From Nocardia carnea (lineage in GTDB: Bacteria > Actinomycetota > Actinomycetes > Mycobacteriales > Mycobacteriaceae), in contig NZ_JARWNW010000318.1 of assembly GCF_029868325.1 (NCBI RefSeq), positions 1 through 49,244 on the forward strand: a DNA stretch of 49,244 nucleotides. The letters are read 5' to 3'. Positions within the stretch are counted from its first letter, which is position 1, and each line of letters opens with the position of its first letter. The notes under the pieces are model-generated. The model was not told where the DNA came from and searched no databases. It worked only from the letters and a program-made list of their open reading frames with translations. Positions 17,601 to 25,864 of this stretch are shown one piece after another. The position numbers were made by a program, and so were the translations under genes.

Positions 17601-18248
17601 GCCGTACACGGGGCCGCCGTGCAGCGGGTGACCCGGCTGGAAACGCTGTGCGGACAGTTGTGGGCGGCCGTGGATCTCATCACCCCGGCCCAGCGGGCGC
17701 ACCGGGAATTGGCGGAGCTGGCCGAGGTGGTCGCCGGCCGGGGCGAGAACAACCGCCGGATGTCGCTGCGGTCCTATGTACTCGCGGCCCGGTTGGAAGA
17801 GGTGGCGGTGGCGGGGTCGGCCCGGTTGCGCCGTATGTCGGGTGGGCGGTTCGAATTCGTGCATACCGACCGTGCCGGTACGCACGGCCGGCGCGGTGGC
17901 CTGGGACTGGACATCCACGACGACTACACCGGTGCTGTCCGTCCCGCCCGGACACTGTCCGGCGGCGAGACATTCATGGCTTCGCTGTCGTTGGCGCTGG
18001 GTCTGGCCGATACCGTTGCCGCGGAGGCGGGCGGGATCATCCTGGACACCCTGTTCATCGACGAAGGTTTCGGCAGCCTGGACGCCGATACTCTGGACGC
18101 GGTGATGGGCGTGCTCGACGAGTTGCGTGACGGCGGCCGGGTGGTGGGCCTGGTGAGCCATGTCGACGAGATGCGCCAGCGCATTCCCAGCCGCCTGCAC
18201 GTGATCCGCGGAGCCGATGGTTCCCGGGTGCAGACCACCGTCGTCTGA
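14691..18248 (+). CDS. sbcC: Exonuclease SbcCD, subunit C (Rad50-type ATPase)
   Basis: The 1185-residue SMC-like ATPase is the partner of SbcD. The N-terminal lobe has FGPFADTT and Walker A GRTGAGKTT at about residues 36-44. The Q-loop region VVLLPQGDFARFLRAE is near 151-166. Long coiled-coil arms flank the zinc hook C-A-V-C at residues 606-609. The C-terminal lobe carries the ABC signature LSGGETFMASLSLALGLA and Walker B IILDTLFIDEGFGSLD. The protein is longer than E. coli SbcC (about 1050) because of two Pro/Gly/Ala/Ser-rich, acidic insertions at about 347-453 and 797-888, one in each arm. The first holds an (EA)5 repeat. The start overlaps sbcD by four bases. Confidence 0.94.
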   Translation: MRLHRLEMTAFGPFADTTTIDFDELGADGLFLLHGRTGAGKTTILDAIAYALYGRVPGARGDKRLHSDHAPAHIRPEVNLEATLGGRRVRIIRSPEFERPKLRGSGTRVENAKATLAWLDGRGTNLSRINEIGDEIIRLLGMSADQFFQVVLLPQGDFARFLRAENEDRERLLEKLFDTGRFGTAEQWLAAQRKNSGEQIGAQQRNVEDLITRVAVTAGIDRTERIDILDAVEWSQDLLTTARGDLERAQRELALRREESADADEQAESERRAVERRRRFTLARQQLDDYAAGARQREADRAELERAGRAEPVAAALAEAEEAAESARGRDVEADEAARRLARLAEEPESLDVPGIHLVRPGAHIDRSAGRRPDESAPGVPGADAPPSGIEPSRHEDGDDFSLFPLDPESTPGVSALPEAEAEAEAEAATGPGAGGDTPGGSATSSAAETPDEDLTLDTAIRGWSAHLGKLEEIRSAAADAEKLRNELGELHESDTRLRDRAAELTARRAQLPEILAAAQARAREADDAKAALPGLRSEHLRLQQAATAAVELAGARTRLDRARVDSDAARAAHLEARERVLDLRAQRLTGMAAELAGHLVDGQACAVCGSADHPQPARPGTLSVSEEDEAAAVAAEQAAHLTSERAQSAMAEVEREIEAFIARGGDTDPGELAAALNRATDRCGDAEELAATADECAAEITRLRAEENRLHDALRETETQAGAVTEQIRSGQSRLTEIERRLRTAAGRDMMIGRRRERLYALIAAAGDRRETLAAARAAWERVAGYVARLEKLAAAAGLDSPANAVENADRPGIASDDRGAQVRAAGGSAPASVSGEAEVPEAADVPGGSGFAGPAESSTSRSGAAGTDYEPAAAGVPAAAERSAAVVTPAALLAALRWYAPLVAAATRTRERQETLRATLSAAAELRAAAQAVVDEPEIRAAAATEPRDQDGLAEAVHKARQALDEAVAVHGAAVQRVTRLETLCGQLWAAVDLITPAQRAHRELAELAEVVAGRGENNRRMSLRSYVLAARLEEVAVAGSARLRRMSGGRFEFVHTDRAGTHGRRGGLGLDIHDDYTGAVRPARTLSGGETFMASLSLALGLADTVAAEAGGIILDTLFIDEGFGSLDADTLDAVMGVLDELRDGGRVVGLVSHVDEMRQRIPSRLHVIRGADGSRVQTTVV
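15945..15974 (+). repeat. GAAGCC hexanucleotide tandem repeat inside sbcC
   Basis: Four perfect GAAGCC units are followed by GAAGCG and encode an alternating Glu-Ala run. The unit is a multiple of three, so copy-number change would alter length without shifting the frame. Confidence 0.8.
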
Positions 18249-18355
18249 TCGGCCACGGACCCAGACAACCGTGTTGTGCGCGCAATTCGGTGGACCGCCC
18301 TCGGTTGCTCGGATGGTCCTTCGAGAGGCCGGTATTTCCGAAAGAACCGCCGTGC

Positions 18356-18388
18356 GCCTCGACCGGGCCCGTCTTCCCCGGTCGAGGC
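18356..18388. terminator. Hairpin between convergent sbcC and ogt
   Basis: A perfect 12-bp stem (GCCTCGACCGGG and its complement) with a nine-base loop lies in the 270-base gap, 107 bases after sbcC and 130 bases beyond ogt. It can serve both strands. No gene is visible in the gap. Confidence 0.6.
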
Positions 18389-18518
18389 AGCGATCTCGAT
18401 AGCCGCGGGTTGTCGAAGACCGCGACCTCGGCTACGAAATTTCGCGACCGGACGCGGTGCGGCGCTTCCGTTCGGCGACCGGCAGACAGCGTGCCGAAAA
18501 TCGAAGCGTGTTGCGTTG

Positions 18519-19052
18519 TCAGTTGACGGACTCGTGGTCGAGCAGCCAGCGTTTGGCCGGCAGACCCCACCGGAACCCGCCGAGGGTTCCGTCGGTGCGC
18601 AGGATCCGGTGGCACGGTACGAAGAGTGCGGCGGCATTGCGGGCGCAGGCGCCGGCCGCGGCACGGGTGGCGGCCGGACGGCCGGCGCGGGCGGCGAAAG
18701 CTGTGTAGGAGATCGGGTTTCCGGCGGGCACCGTGCGCAGCACCTCCCAGGCGTGGGCGAGGAATTCGCCGGACCGCTGCCGTACCGGGACGGTGTCGAT
18801 GGCGGTGAGGTCGCCGTGGTGATAGGCGGTGACTGCCGCGGTCACCGAGCCGAGTTCGGTGCGGGCGCGTAGATCTTCCGGCCGCAGTGTGGGGTGGACG
18901 AGAGTACGCAGGTCCTCCGGTGCCGCGGTCCAGCCGGCCGCCAGCACCGCACCGTCTGTCGCGACGATGGTGGTGAACGGGCCGAGTGGGGTGTCGACGG
19001 TTGCGAAATCGGCTGTGCCGGTGCGAGTGGGGAAGACAGTGGGAGCGGACAT
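18519..19052 (-). CDS. ogt: Methylated-DNA--protein-cysteine methyltransferase
   Basis: The 177-residue repair protein removes methyl groups from O6-methylguanine by transferring them to its own cysteine. The active-site motif PCHRI lies in FVPCHRILRTDGTLGGFRWG near the C-terminus. The helix-turn-helix region before it contains NPISYTAFAARAGRP and AAGACARNA. The first 60 residues form the smaller N-terminal domain. The ATG at 19052 shares one base with the stop of the Ada-AlkA gene (TGATG), so the two are translated together. The same pair, alkA then ogt, occurs in M. tuberculosis (Rv1317c-Rv1316c). Confidence 0.93.
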   Translation of the reverse strand: MSAPTVFPTRTGTADFATVDTPLGPFTTIVATDGAVLAAGWTAAPEDLRTLVHPTLRPEDLRARTELGSVTAAVTAYHHGDLTAIDTVPVRQRSGEFLAHAWEVLRTVPAGNPISYTAFAARAGRPAATRAAAGACARNAAALFVPCHRILRTDGTLGGFRWGLPAKRWLLDHESVN

Positions 19053-20728
19053 CACGAGATACTCACTTTCGCTTCGGAATCGGCGGTTTGCGCGGCAGCG
19101 GCGCCGGTCGCGGCGCGGGCACGCAGTTCGGATCGCCACAGTTGCATGGACAGGTAGGAGCGCCAGGGCGACCAGCGCGTGGTGTCGGACAGGTCGATCC
19201 CGTGCCGGGTGGCGCCGCGGCGGACCACGAGATCGGTGGTGAGCAGGATGTCGGGATCGGCGAGCAACCGCATGGTCACGTAGTCGGCGGTCCACGGGCC
19301 GACACCCGGGAGTGCCAGCAGATCGCGGCGCAGCTCGGCGGCCGTCCGGCCCTGGTGCAGGACCAGCTCGCCGCTCGCCAGTGCGGCCGCGGCGGCCGTG
19401 ATCGACCGGATGCGCTGGGCGGGGCCGGCCAGTACATCCGCGCCGTTCTCGGCGATCGCGGCGGGGGTGGGGAAGAGCCGCGGTATGGGCCCGTCGGTGG
19501 GTTCGCCGAGCGCGGCGACCAGGCGGGCGGTATGGGTGTTCGCGGCCGCCACCGAGATCTGCTGCCCGATCATGGTGCGTAACAACAACTCCGCGGGGTC
19601 CGCGCAGCCGGGTACCCGGATGCCCCGGGTGAACGGCGCGCCTCCGCCGGTCAGCTGCCCGGCGTGCAGAAGTGCTTCATCGATGGCGACCGGATCGGCG
19701 TCCAGATCCAGTAGATGCCGGATCCGGGCCACTGTGGGCGCGAGATCGCGCATATCGCGCAACGCCAGTTCCGCGCGGACATGGCCCGGCAGCACACTGA
19801 GTCGTATCCCCGCGTAACCGTGCGGTGTGCGGAGGTTGCGCAGGTAGGTGCCTTCGCCGGCCGGACCGGTCTGCCACAGTTCCAGCCCGGGGGTCGAATG
19901 GGCCGACAGGAACCATTCGAGCCAGTCCCGGTCGAGTGGTTCGCGGTAGGGCAGGCGCAGGGTGAGTGTGCCGCAGGCGATGGGGGTCGCCGGGTCGTTC
20001 GCCCACGCCCCCTCCTCGCCGTTCTGCCGCTGCGCTTCGGCGCGGCCCGGCTGCTGCGTGTCCGTGCGACTCCGCCGCTGGGTATCCGTGCGACTCCGCC
20101 GCTGCGTGTCCGTGCGACTCCGCCGCGATGATTCGGCGCGACTCCGACGCTGTGCCTCCACACGCATAGTGCTGGGGCTCACCGCGAACACCTCGCGCAC
20201 GGTGTCGTTGAATTGGCGGATGCTCGCGAAACCCGCGGCGAAGGCGATATCGGACATCGGCATATCCGTGGTCTGGATGAGCAGCCGCGCCGTATGCGCC
20301 CGGTGGGCCCGGGCCAGCGCGAGTGGCCCGGCGCCGAGTTCGCTGGTGAGGACCCGGGTGAGCTGGCGCTGCGAATAGCCGAGGGTCGCGGCCAGCGCCG
20401 AAACCCCGCCACGTTCCACCACTCCGTCGCCGATGAGTCGCATGGCCCGGGCGGCGAGATCTGCCCGGGTGTTCCACAGTGGCGACCCCGGAGCGGCATC
20501 GGGCAGGCAACGCCGGCACGCCCGGTAACCGGCCTGCTGCGCGGCGGCCGCGGTCGGTAGGAAGGTCACATTGGCGGGTTTGGGGGTGATCGCCGGGCAG
20601 GACGGGCGGCAGTAGATCCCGGTGGTGCGGACGGCGGTGTAGAACTGCCCGTCGAACCGGGAGTCGCGCGCGGTGACGGCGCGGTAGCAGCGCTCGAAAT
20701 CCAGGACAGTGATGCTCACCCGGTTCAC
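19052..20728 (-). CDS. alkA: Ada-AlkA fusion: methyl-sensing regulator and 3-methyladenine DNA glycosylase
   Basis: The 558-residue protein joins three parts. Residues 1-85 form the Ada metal-binding domain with zinc cysteines C40, C44, C71 and C74, which accepts methyl groups from DNA phosphotriesters. Residues 88-190 form an AraC-type DNA-binding domain that would activate the adaptive response. Residues 250-540 form an AlkA-type glycosylase with the helix-hairpin-helix LPGVGPWTADYV and the catalytic Asp in LLTTDLVVRRG. The Ada methyltransferase domain is absent and is supplied by the adjoining ogt. The linker at 191-238 consists of six eight-residue repeats rich in Arg and Ser. The GTG start at 20728 is one of two GTG codons three residues apart. 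Self-activation on methylation is expected from the family. Confidence 0.92.
   Translation of the reverse strand: MNRVSITVLDFERCYRAVTARDSRFDGQFYTAVRTTGIYCRPSCPAITPKPANVTFLPTAAAAQQAGYRACRRCLPDAAPGSPLWNTRADLAARAMRLIGDGVVERGGVSALAATLGYSQRQLTRVLTSELGAGPLALARAHRAHTARLLIQTTDMPMSDIAFAAGFASIRQFNDTVREVFAVSPSTMRVEAQRRSRAESSRRSRTDTQRRSRTDTQRRSRTDTQQPGRAEAQRQNGEEGAWANDPATPIACGTLTLRLPYREPLDRDWLEWFLSAHSTPGLELWQTGPAGEGTYLRNLRTPHGYAGIRLSVLPGHVRAELALRDMRDLAPTVARIRHLLDLDADPVAIDEALLHAGQLTGGGAPFTRGIRVPGCADPAELLLRTMIGQQISVAAANTHTARLVAALGEPTDGPIPRLFPTPAAIAENGADVLAGPAQRIRSITAAAAALASGELVLHQGRTAAELRRDLLALPGVGPWTADYVTMRLLADPDILLTTDLVVRRGATRHGIDLSDTTRWSPWRSYLSMQLWRSELRARAATGAAAAQTADSEAKVSIS
20015..20158 (-). repeat. 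Six-unit 24-bp tandem repeat in the Ada-AlkA linker
   Basis: Six consecutive 24-base units encode imperfect eight-residue repeats. Read on the minus strand they are EAQRRSRA, ESSRRSRT, DTQRRSRT, DTQRRSRT, DTQQPGRA and EAQRQNGE. The two middle units differ by only two bases, which points to recent duplication. Confidence 0.85.
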
Positions 20729-20814
20729 GATGTCAGGTCGCGCGGGTGGTGGCTAGCGGAAAACAGACATCACAGCGGGAGAGTCGCCCGAGGTACCGCG
20801 GAGCCGCTTTCCGG

Positions 20815-21006
20815 TCAGCAGCAGCGGGCGCCGGGGTTCCGTTCTGCGTCGGCATACCGTTCACGCCAGTACGCGCTCTTGTCGGCGATCGGCTTGCCCG
20901 GGTGGACCCGGCGCATATGGGCGACGTATCGCTGGTAGTCCTGTCCGCCGACGACGGAGTCCAGATACCAGCCGACCGTCCGAACCGCCCGGACCACCGC
21001 GGCGGG
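20815..21006 (-). CDS. YbdD/YjiX-like small protein, 5' end destroyed by homopolymer tract
   Basis: The readable part gives about 60 residues ending in RAVRTVGWYLDSVVGGQDYQ, then YVAHMRRVHPGKPIADKSAYW, then RNPGARCC. The terminal Arg-Cys-Cys and the hPG-P-x-S/Y-W pattern are those of YbdD/YjiX proteins (about 65-70 residues), which sit directly after cstA in many bacteria. The function is unknown; the link with CstA suggests a role in peptide or pyruvate uptake. The beginning is lost in the C/G tract that starts at 21007. A TTG at 21211 that overlaps the cstA stop as TTGA could be the true start, but it is out of frame with the end, so sequence is missing or wrong in between. Confidence 0.7.
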   Translation of the reverse strand, partial: PAAVVRAVRTVGWYLDSVVGGQDYQRYVAHMRRVHPGKPIADKSAYWRERYADAERNPGARCC

Positions 21007-21189
<183 letters not shown>

Positions 21190-21207
21190 CGTCCGGGTGG
21201 CGGCGGA

Positions 21208-23469
21208 TCAACTGCGTACCTCCGCGTGGGCCGCGCCCGGCACCGCGACCTCACCCTTGGCGATCAGCTCGTCCCACTCCTGCTGCACTTTCTTCTCCGC
21301 GGGGGTCGCGAGGAAACCGCTGGGCGCGAAGATCTTCGACGGTTCCTCGGGTGATTCCGTGGTGGAGGTGCCACCGGACTTCCAGGCCCGGTAGCACACC
21401 CAGGCCGCCGTCAGCACCACGATCAGCACCAGCACCGCGAAGACGATCGACAGCACACCCTGGATGAACGTATTGCGGATCACCGCGTCCACATCTCCGG
21501 GGGATTTCGCGGTCAGGCAGAGTTCACCGGCATCACGGGCCGCACGGCAGATGCTGTTCTGTTTCCAATACCCGACCTTCGGGTCGGCGGAGAAGATCTT
21601 CTGCCAGGAGGCGGTCATGGTGACGATCAGGTCCCAGGCCAGCGCCACGCCCGGTATCCATGCCCACTTCGTCAGGCCCTTCTTCACGAGGATGGTGAGC
21701 ACCACGGTCAACGCGATCGCCGCCAGCAGCTGGTTGGCGATACCGAACAGCGGGAACAGGGCGTTGATACCGCCGAGCGGGTCGGTGACGCCCATGAGCA
21801 GGATCGAACCCCAGGCGGCCACCACGATCGCCGAGCACAGCCAGGCGCCGACCCGCCAGGACGGGTCGGAGAACTTGCGGGCGGGGCCGCGCAGATTACC
21901 GAGCGAATCCGAGAGCATGAACCGTGCCACGCGGGTGCCCGCGTCGATCGTGGTGAGGATGAACAGCGCCTCGAACATGATCGCGAAGTGGTACCAGAAG
22001 GACTTCATCCCGGCGCCGCCGAGGAATCCCGCGAATACTTCCGAGATACCGATCGCGAGGGTTGGGGCGCCGCCGGTGCGGGAGATCACCGATTCCTCGC
22101 CGACATCCACCGCGGCCTGATCGAGAGCGGCACCGCTGGTCGGCGGCCCCGACAGACCCAGGCTGTTGGTGTAGGCGGCCGCGCTTTCCGCCGTGCCGCC
22201 GGTCGCGCCGGCGGGAGCGTTCATCGCGAAATACAGGTGCTGGTCGATGATCGAGGCCGTGATGATGGCCATCACCGCGACGAACGACTCCATCAGCATG
22301 CCGCCGTAGCCGATCATCTTGGCGTGCGATTCCTTCTCCAGCAGTTTCGGCGTCGTCCCCGACGACACCAGTGCGTGGAATCCGGACAGCGCACCGCAGG
22401 CGATGGTGATGAACAGGAACGGGAACAGACTGCCCGCGAACGCCGGGCCGGTGCCCGAGGTGGCGAATTCGGAGATCGCGGGTGCTTTCAGCGCGGGCAG
22501 GGTGATCAGGATGCCGACGGCCAGCAGCCCGATGGTGCCGATCTTCATGAAGGTCGACAGGTAGTCGCGCGGCGCCAGCAGCAACCACACCGGCAGCACC
22601 GAGGCCACGAAACCGTAGGCGATCAGCATCCAGGAGATGGTGACCGGGGAGAAGGTGAACCAGCCCGCCCAGGTCTCGTTCTCGTTGACCCAGCCGCCCG
22701 CGATGATCGCCAGGATCAGCAGCACGAAACCGATCGCCGAGATCTCACCGACCGCGCCCGGCCGCAGATAGCGCAGATAGATACCCATGAACAGGGCGAT
22801 GGGGATGGTCATCGCGATGGAGAAGACACCCCACGGGCTTTCCGCGAGCGCATTCACCACCACCAGTGCGAGTACCGCCAGCAGGATCATCATGATCACC
22901 AGCACGCCGATGATCGCCGCCGCTCCGCCGATCGCTCCGAGCTCGTCGCGCGCCATCTGGCCGAGACTGCGGCCGCGCCGCTTCATCGACACCCACAGCA
23001 CCAGGTAGTCCTGGACGGCGCCCGCGAAGACGACACCGACGATGATCCAGATCGTCCCCGGCAGATACCCCATCTGAGCCGCCAGCACCGGCCCGACCAG
23101 CGGACCCGCACCAGCGATGGCCGCGAAATGGTGCCCGAACAGCACCCGCCGGTCCATCGGCATGAAGTCTTTGCCGTTGTCCATGATCTCGGCGGGCGTC
23201 GCGACGTCGTCGCGCGGTTTGACCACCTTGTATTCGATCAGCCGGGCATAGAACCGGTAGGCGATGATGTAGGTACAGACCGCGGCGATCACGATCCATA
23301 CGGCATTGACCGACTCACCGCGCGCGATCGCGAGGATCGTCCAGGCCACCGCCCCGAGCACCGCGATGGCCGCGAAGATCGCCTTCTTCGCGGGGGTGAT
23401 CGGGGAGCGGTCGACCACACCGACCGGTGGCCGATCGGGGTCGGTCTTGAGGTATTCGATTGTCCCCAT
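21208..23469 (-). CDS. cstA: CstA-family carbon starvation protein (peptide/pyruvate transporter)
   Basis: The 753-residue inner-membrane protein has about 16-18 hydrophobic helices. Family stretches are HHFAAIAGAGPLVGPVLAAQMGYLPG (about 112-137), VFAGAVQDYLVLW, CGALSGFHALVSSGTTPKLL and the late DPLGGINALFPLFGIANQLLA. CstA proteins take up peptides or pyruvate under carbon limitation. The ATG at 23469 is chosen because AGGAG lies nine bases upstream; 49 codons of open frame before it are not family-like. A ybdD-like gene follows immediately, as in many genomes. The soluble C-terminal 60 residues end just before the homopolymer tract, so the stop codon itself seems intact. Confidence 0.93.
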   Translation of the reverse strand: MGTIEYLKTDPDRPPVGVVDRSPITPAKKAIFAAIAVLGAVAWTILAIARGESVNAVWIVIAAVCTYIIAYRFYARLIEYKVVKPRDDVATPAEIMDNGKDFMPMDRRVLFGHHFAAIAGAGPLVGPVLAAQMGYLPGTIWIIVGVVFAGAVQDYLVLWVSMKRRGRSLGQMARDELGAIGGAAAIIGVLVIMMILLAVLALVVVNALAESPWGVFSIAMTIPIALFMGIYLRYLRPGAVGEISAIGFVLLILAIIAGGWVNENETWAGWFTFSPVTISWMLIAYGFVASVLPVWLLLAPRDYLSTFMKIGTIGLLAVGILITLPALKAPAISEFATSGTGPAFAGSLFPFLFITIACGALSGFHALVSSGTTPKLLEKESHAKMIGYGGMLMESFVAVMAIITASIIDQHLYFAMNAPAGATGGTAESAAAYTNSLGLSGPPTSGAALDQAAVDVGEESVISRTGGAPTLAIGISEVFAGFLGGAGMKSFWYHFAIMFEALFILTTIDAGTRVARFMLSDSLGNLRGPARKFSDPSWRVGAWLCSAIVVAAWGSILLMGVTDPLGGINALFPLFGIANQLLAAIALTVVLTILVKKGLTKWAWIPGVALAWDLIVTMTASWQKIFSADPKVGYWKQNSICRAARDAGELCLTAKSPGDVDAVIRNTFIQGVLSIVFAVLVLIVVLTAAWVCYRAWKSGGTSTTESPEEPSKIFAPSGFLATPAEKKVQQEWDELIAKGEVAVPGAAHAEVRS

Positions 23470-23660
23470 CGGGCAACTCCTGTACAGCGAGCGGACATGC
23501 CTGTCACATGAAGTTAACCGATGGGTACCGGGCGGTCGGACGATTGCGCCGAACGGTCGCTGTGGCGCGCCGAGCGGACGACGCCCGGCCCCCGGCACCG
23601 CCGCCGAAGTGAGCAATTTCGGTCAACCGCGGCGGGCCCGGGCGCGCTTACGGTGGGGCA

Positions 23661-24182
23661 ATGCGCGAAACTCCGGAAGAACTGGCCGAACTGCAGGCCC
23701 TGCTCGACTCGTCCCTCGCGGGCTCCACAACCCATCTGCGCTCGATCATCGCCGCCGACCGCACCTTGACCGCGGAGCAGCTCACCGCGGTCCTCACCGG
23801 TATGCGCACGCTCGCGCTGTCCACTGTTACTGCCAAAGGCGAACCGCGAATCAGCGGCGTCGACGGGCACTTCCTGCACGGCCGCTGGTATTTCGGCACC
23901 GCGCCCGACGCCGCCAAGGCCCGCCACCTCGCCGCCCGTCCGGGGGCCAGCGTCGCGCATATGGACGGTGAGGACCTGGGCGTGTTCACGCACGGCACCG
24001 CGGAGATCCTGAACCCGGCGAGCGGTGAACCGGACCCCGAATGGCCCGAACTCCTCGCCTACCTGAAGGACCACTACGGCGACGACGGCTTCGACTGGGA
24101 CCACGAAGTCGTCTACTACCGGTTGCGCCCGCACTGGATCACCGTCTACGCCCCCGATTTCGCGAAGCTCACCGCGCCCTGA
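23661..24182 (+). CDS. Pyridoxamine 5'-phosphate oxidase-fold protein
   Basis: The 173-residue protein has the split-barrel flavin-binding fold of the pyridoxamine-phosphate-oxidase superfamily. The core pattern is TLALSTVTAKGEPRISGVDGHFLHGRWYFGT (cut here into its strands at about residues 52-82), then AKARHLAARPGASVAHMDGE and a late YYRLRPHWITVYAPDF. Members bind FMN, F420 or haem and their substrates vary. None can be assigned here. An N-terminal helix of 45 residues precedes the barrel. The ATG at 23661 follows a spaced GGTGGGG sequence. It is divergent from cstA and convergent with the TPR-like gene, so it appears to be a single-gene unit. Confidence 0.8.
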   Translation: MRETPEELAELQALLDSSLAGSTTHLRSIIAADRTLTAEQLTAVLTGMRTLALSTVTAKGEPRISGVDGHFLHGRWYFGTAPDAAKARHLAARPGASVAHMDGEDLGVFTHGTAEILNPASGEPDPEWPELLAYLKDHYGDDGFDWDHEVVYYRLRPHWITVYAPDFAKLTAP

Positions 24183-24263
24183 CAGTGCGCGCGGCGAACT
24201 GTCCTTCGAGGACATAGGGCCGGGTGGTGATTACGCTCGGCGGTGAGCGTCTCGCCGATCCGT

Positions 24264-24773
24264 TCAGGACCGCGGGCTCGGAGCGCTCGGGCGGCGTTCG
24301 GTGGATCGTTGCGTGATCGCCGCCGCGACTTCGTCCAGTGCCGTGCGGATCATCTCTCCGTAGGCGTCGTCAGGGAGAGCGTTCAGATGTGCCCGGGCGG
24401 CGGAGAGCTGTTCGGTGGCCGCGTCCCACGACCCCAGCCGCCGGTAGTTGTCGGCCAGGTTGAGGTGCAGTGAGGGGTAGAAACCCGCTACCTGCAGGCT
24501 TGCGTGGTACTGCTGGACGCGATCGTCGCTGAGGGTATCGGCAGCGTCGAGTGCCCGGACATCCCAGGCCAAAGCCTGGGCGGGATCGTCGTAGAGGTCG
24601 GCCAGATAGTGGGCGAGACTGCAGCGGTGCAGCGGGTCGCCGGCGGCTCCGAGCTCGCACCAGATCTCGAGCAGCCGGGCCCGCGCGGTTTCGGTATCAC
24701 CGGTTCGGCCGAGGGTGACGGCCGCGGTGATGGCGTTCATGGTGGTATCGGGGGACAGCTGGTGGGTGGTCAA
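24264..24773 (-). CDS. TPR-like helical repeat protein
   Basis: The 169-residue soluble protein is made of paired helices. Patterns such as SLAHYLADLYDDPAQALAWD and LHLNLADNYRRLGSWDAATEQ look like tetratricopeptide repeats, so it probably mediates protein contacts. Homologous small proteins are common in Nocardia and Streptomyces, and I know of no function. The TTG at 24773 overlaps the stop of the MerR-clamp gene as TTGA, which supports this start and translational coupling. An ATG at 24740 would shorten it by 11 residues. Its regular placement after the clamp-like regulator would make it a candidate partner. Confidence 0.65.
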   Translation of the reverse strand: MTTHQLSPDTTMNAITAAVTLGRTGDTETARARLLEIWCELGAAGDPLHRCSLAHYLADLYDDPAQALAWDVRALDAADTLSDDRVQQYHASLQVAGFYPSLHLNLADNYRRLGSWDAATEQLSAARAHLNALPDDAYGEMIRTALDEVAAAITQRSTERRPSAPSPRS

Positions 24774-25858
24774 TTCGGGATTCCGTTCTCTGTGTCGACA
24801 ACTGTGGGGTCGGCCGGCATGGCCAGGGTGGTGAGGTCGCCGTTATCCGCGGACCGGACGACCATCGGGTCCCGCGGGCCACCGATATCGAGGCGCACAT
24901 CGGGGCCGATGGCGGTCGCGACGGCCGGGTGCAGGATGGTGAAACCGAAGACGAGGTCGGCGGGCGGGCCGGTGACCATCGCGCAAAGTTGAGTTCCGAG
25001 CGCCGCAGCGGTATCCGAGACCGCCAGCGAGCCGGGCGAGACCGTGATCCGGAGATAGCGCGCCCGCTGCTGTTCCAGCGCGCGCATCAGTTCGTGTTTC
25101 GATACCACCGCATGGGTTTGTGCCGCGGGCAGCGAGGCCAGCAGCGCGCGGTGGTCGGGGAAGGGGTCGGTCAGCGTCCGGCAGGTCCGCACGACCCCGT
25201 CGGCCGAACGGAACCGGATGCTGTGCTCCCCGGCCTCGAGATCCACCAGATGGGCCCGGCGGATCTCCTGCAGTGCCGCGCTCAGATCGGGGCCGTCCAC
25301 GGTCGCCGACCATTCGGCCGAACCGGCCTGCTCGGGTACGACCGTGCGGGTGGACAACCGGTACCGGTCGGTGGCGGTGAGGGTCAGCGATTCGGGGGTC
25401 GACTCGAGCCGGACACCGGCCAATACCGGTAGGTCGGGGTCGGTGCCGGTGGCGGCGAGTATCTGCTCGACCGCCGCCGCGAGTACCGGCCCGCGCACCG
25501 TCGCCACCGGCCATCCGGCGGGTTCGCCCAGCGCGGCCTTCACGATCTCCGCGGTCCGCCGCGCCTGCTGGGTGCGCTCGACCAGCCGCGCCATATGGTC
25601 GTCGATCAACCGGGCCGCATCGTGGGCGTCGGCGGCGAGCACCCCGGCTATACCGTCCAGCGGCATATCGAGATCCCGCAACCGGCGGATGGTCACCGCC
25701 CGGGCCACCTGCTCGGGGGCGTAGTAGCGGTAGCCGGTGCTCTCGTCGACCCCGGCCGGCGCGAGCAGACCGGAGTCGTCGTAGAAGCGCAGCGCGCTGG
25801 CGGTGATACCGCAGGAGCGGGCGAACGCGCCGATGGTGATCAGGTCGGATTCGGGCAC
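24770..25858 (-). CDS. MerR regulator fused to DNA sliding clamp-like domains
   Basis: The 362-residue protein starts with a MerR winged-helix domain (residues 6-75: ITIGAFARSCGITASALRFY and GYRYYAPEQVARAVTIRRL). A dimerisation helix follows at about 76-110. Residues 123-348 read like domains 2 and 3 of the bacterial beta clamp (DnaN). LPVLAGVRLE with TATDRYRLSTR is the clamp domain 2 opening, FPDHRALL (233-240) is the domain 2-3 junction, and the end LTTLAMP resembles the clamp's final strand. DnaN domain 1 is absent, so the MerR part takes its place. The normal effector-binding domain of MerR proteins is also absent. A MerR-type promoter with a 19-base spacer precedes the GTG start. The gene is coupled to a TPR-like gene. 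Confidence 0.85.
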   Translation of the reverse strand: MPESDLITIGAFARSCGITASALRFYDDSGLLAPAGVDESTGYRYYAPEQVARAVTIRRLRDLDMPLDGIAGVLAADAHDAARLIDDHMARLVERTQQARRTAEIVKAALGEPAGWPVATVRGPVLAAAVEQILAATGTDPDLPVLAGVRLESTPESLTLTATDRYRLSTRTVVPEQAGSAEWSATVDGPDLSAALQEIRRAHLVDLEAGEHSIRFRSADGVVRTCRTLTDPFPDHRALLASLPAAQTHAVVSKHELMRALEQQRARYLRITVSPGSLAVSDTAAALGTQLCAMVTGPPADLVFGFTILHPAVATAIGPDVRLDIGGPRDPMVVRSADNGDLTTLAMPADPTVVDTENGIPN

Positions 25859-25864
25859 TCGCCC

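Noticed and set aside
20015..20158. CRISPR array or intergenic satellite
   Set aside because: The 24-bp units are contiguous without spacers and lie in frame inside the Ada-AlkA coding sequence.
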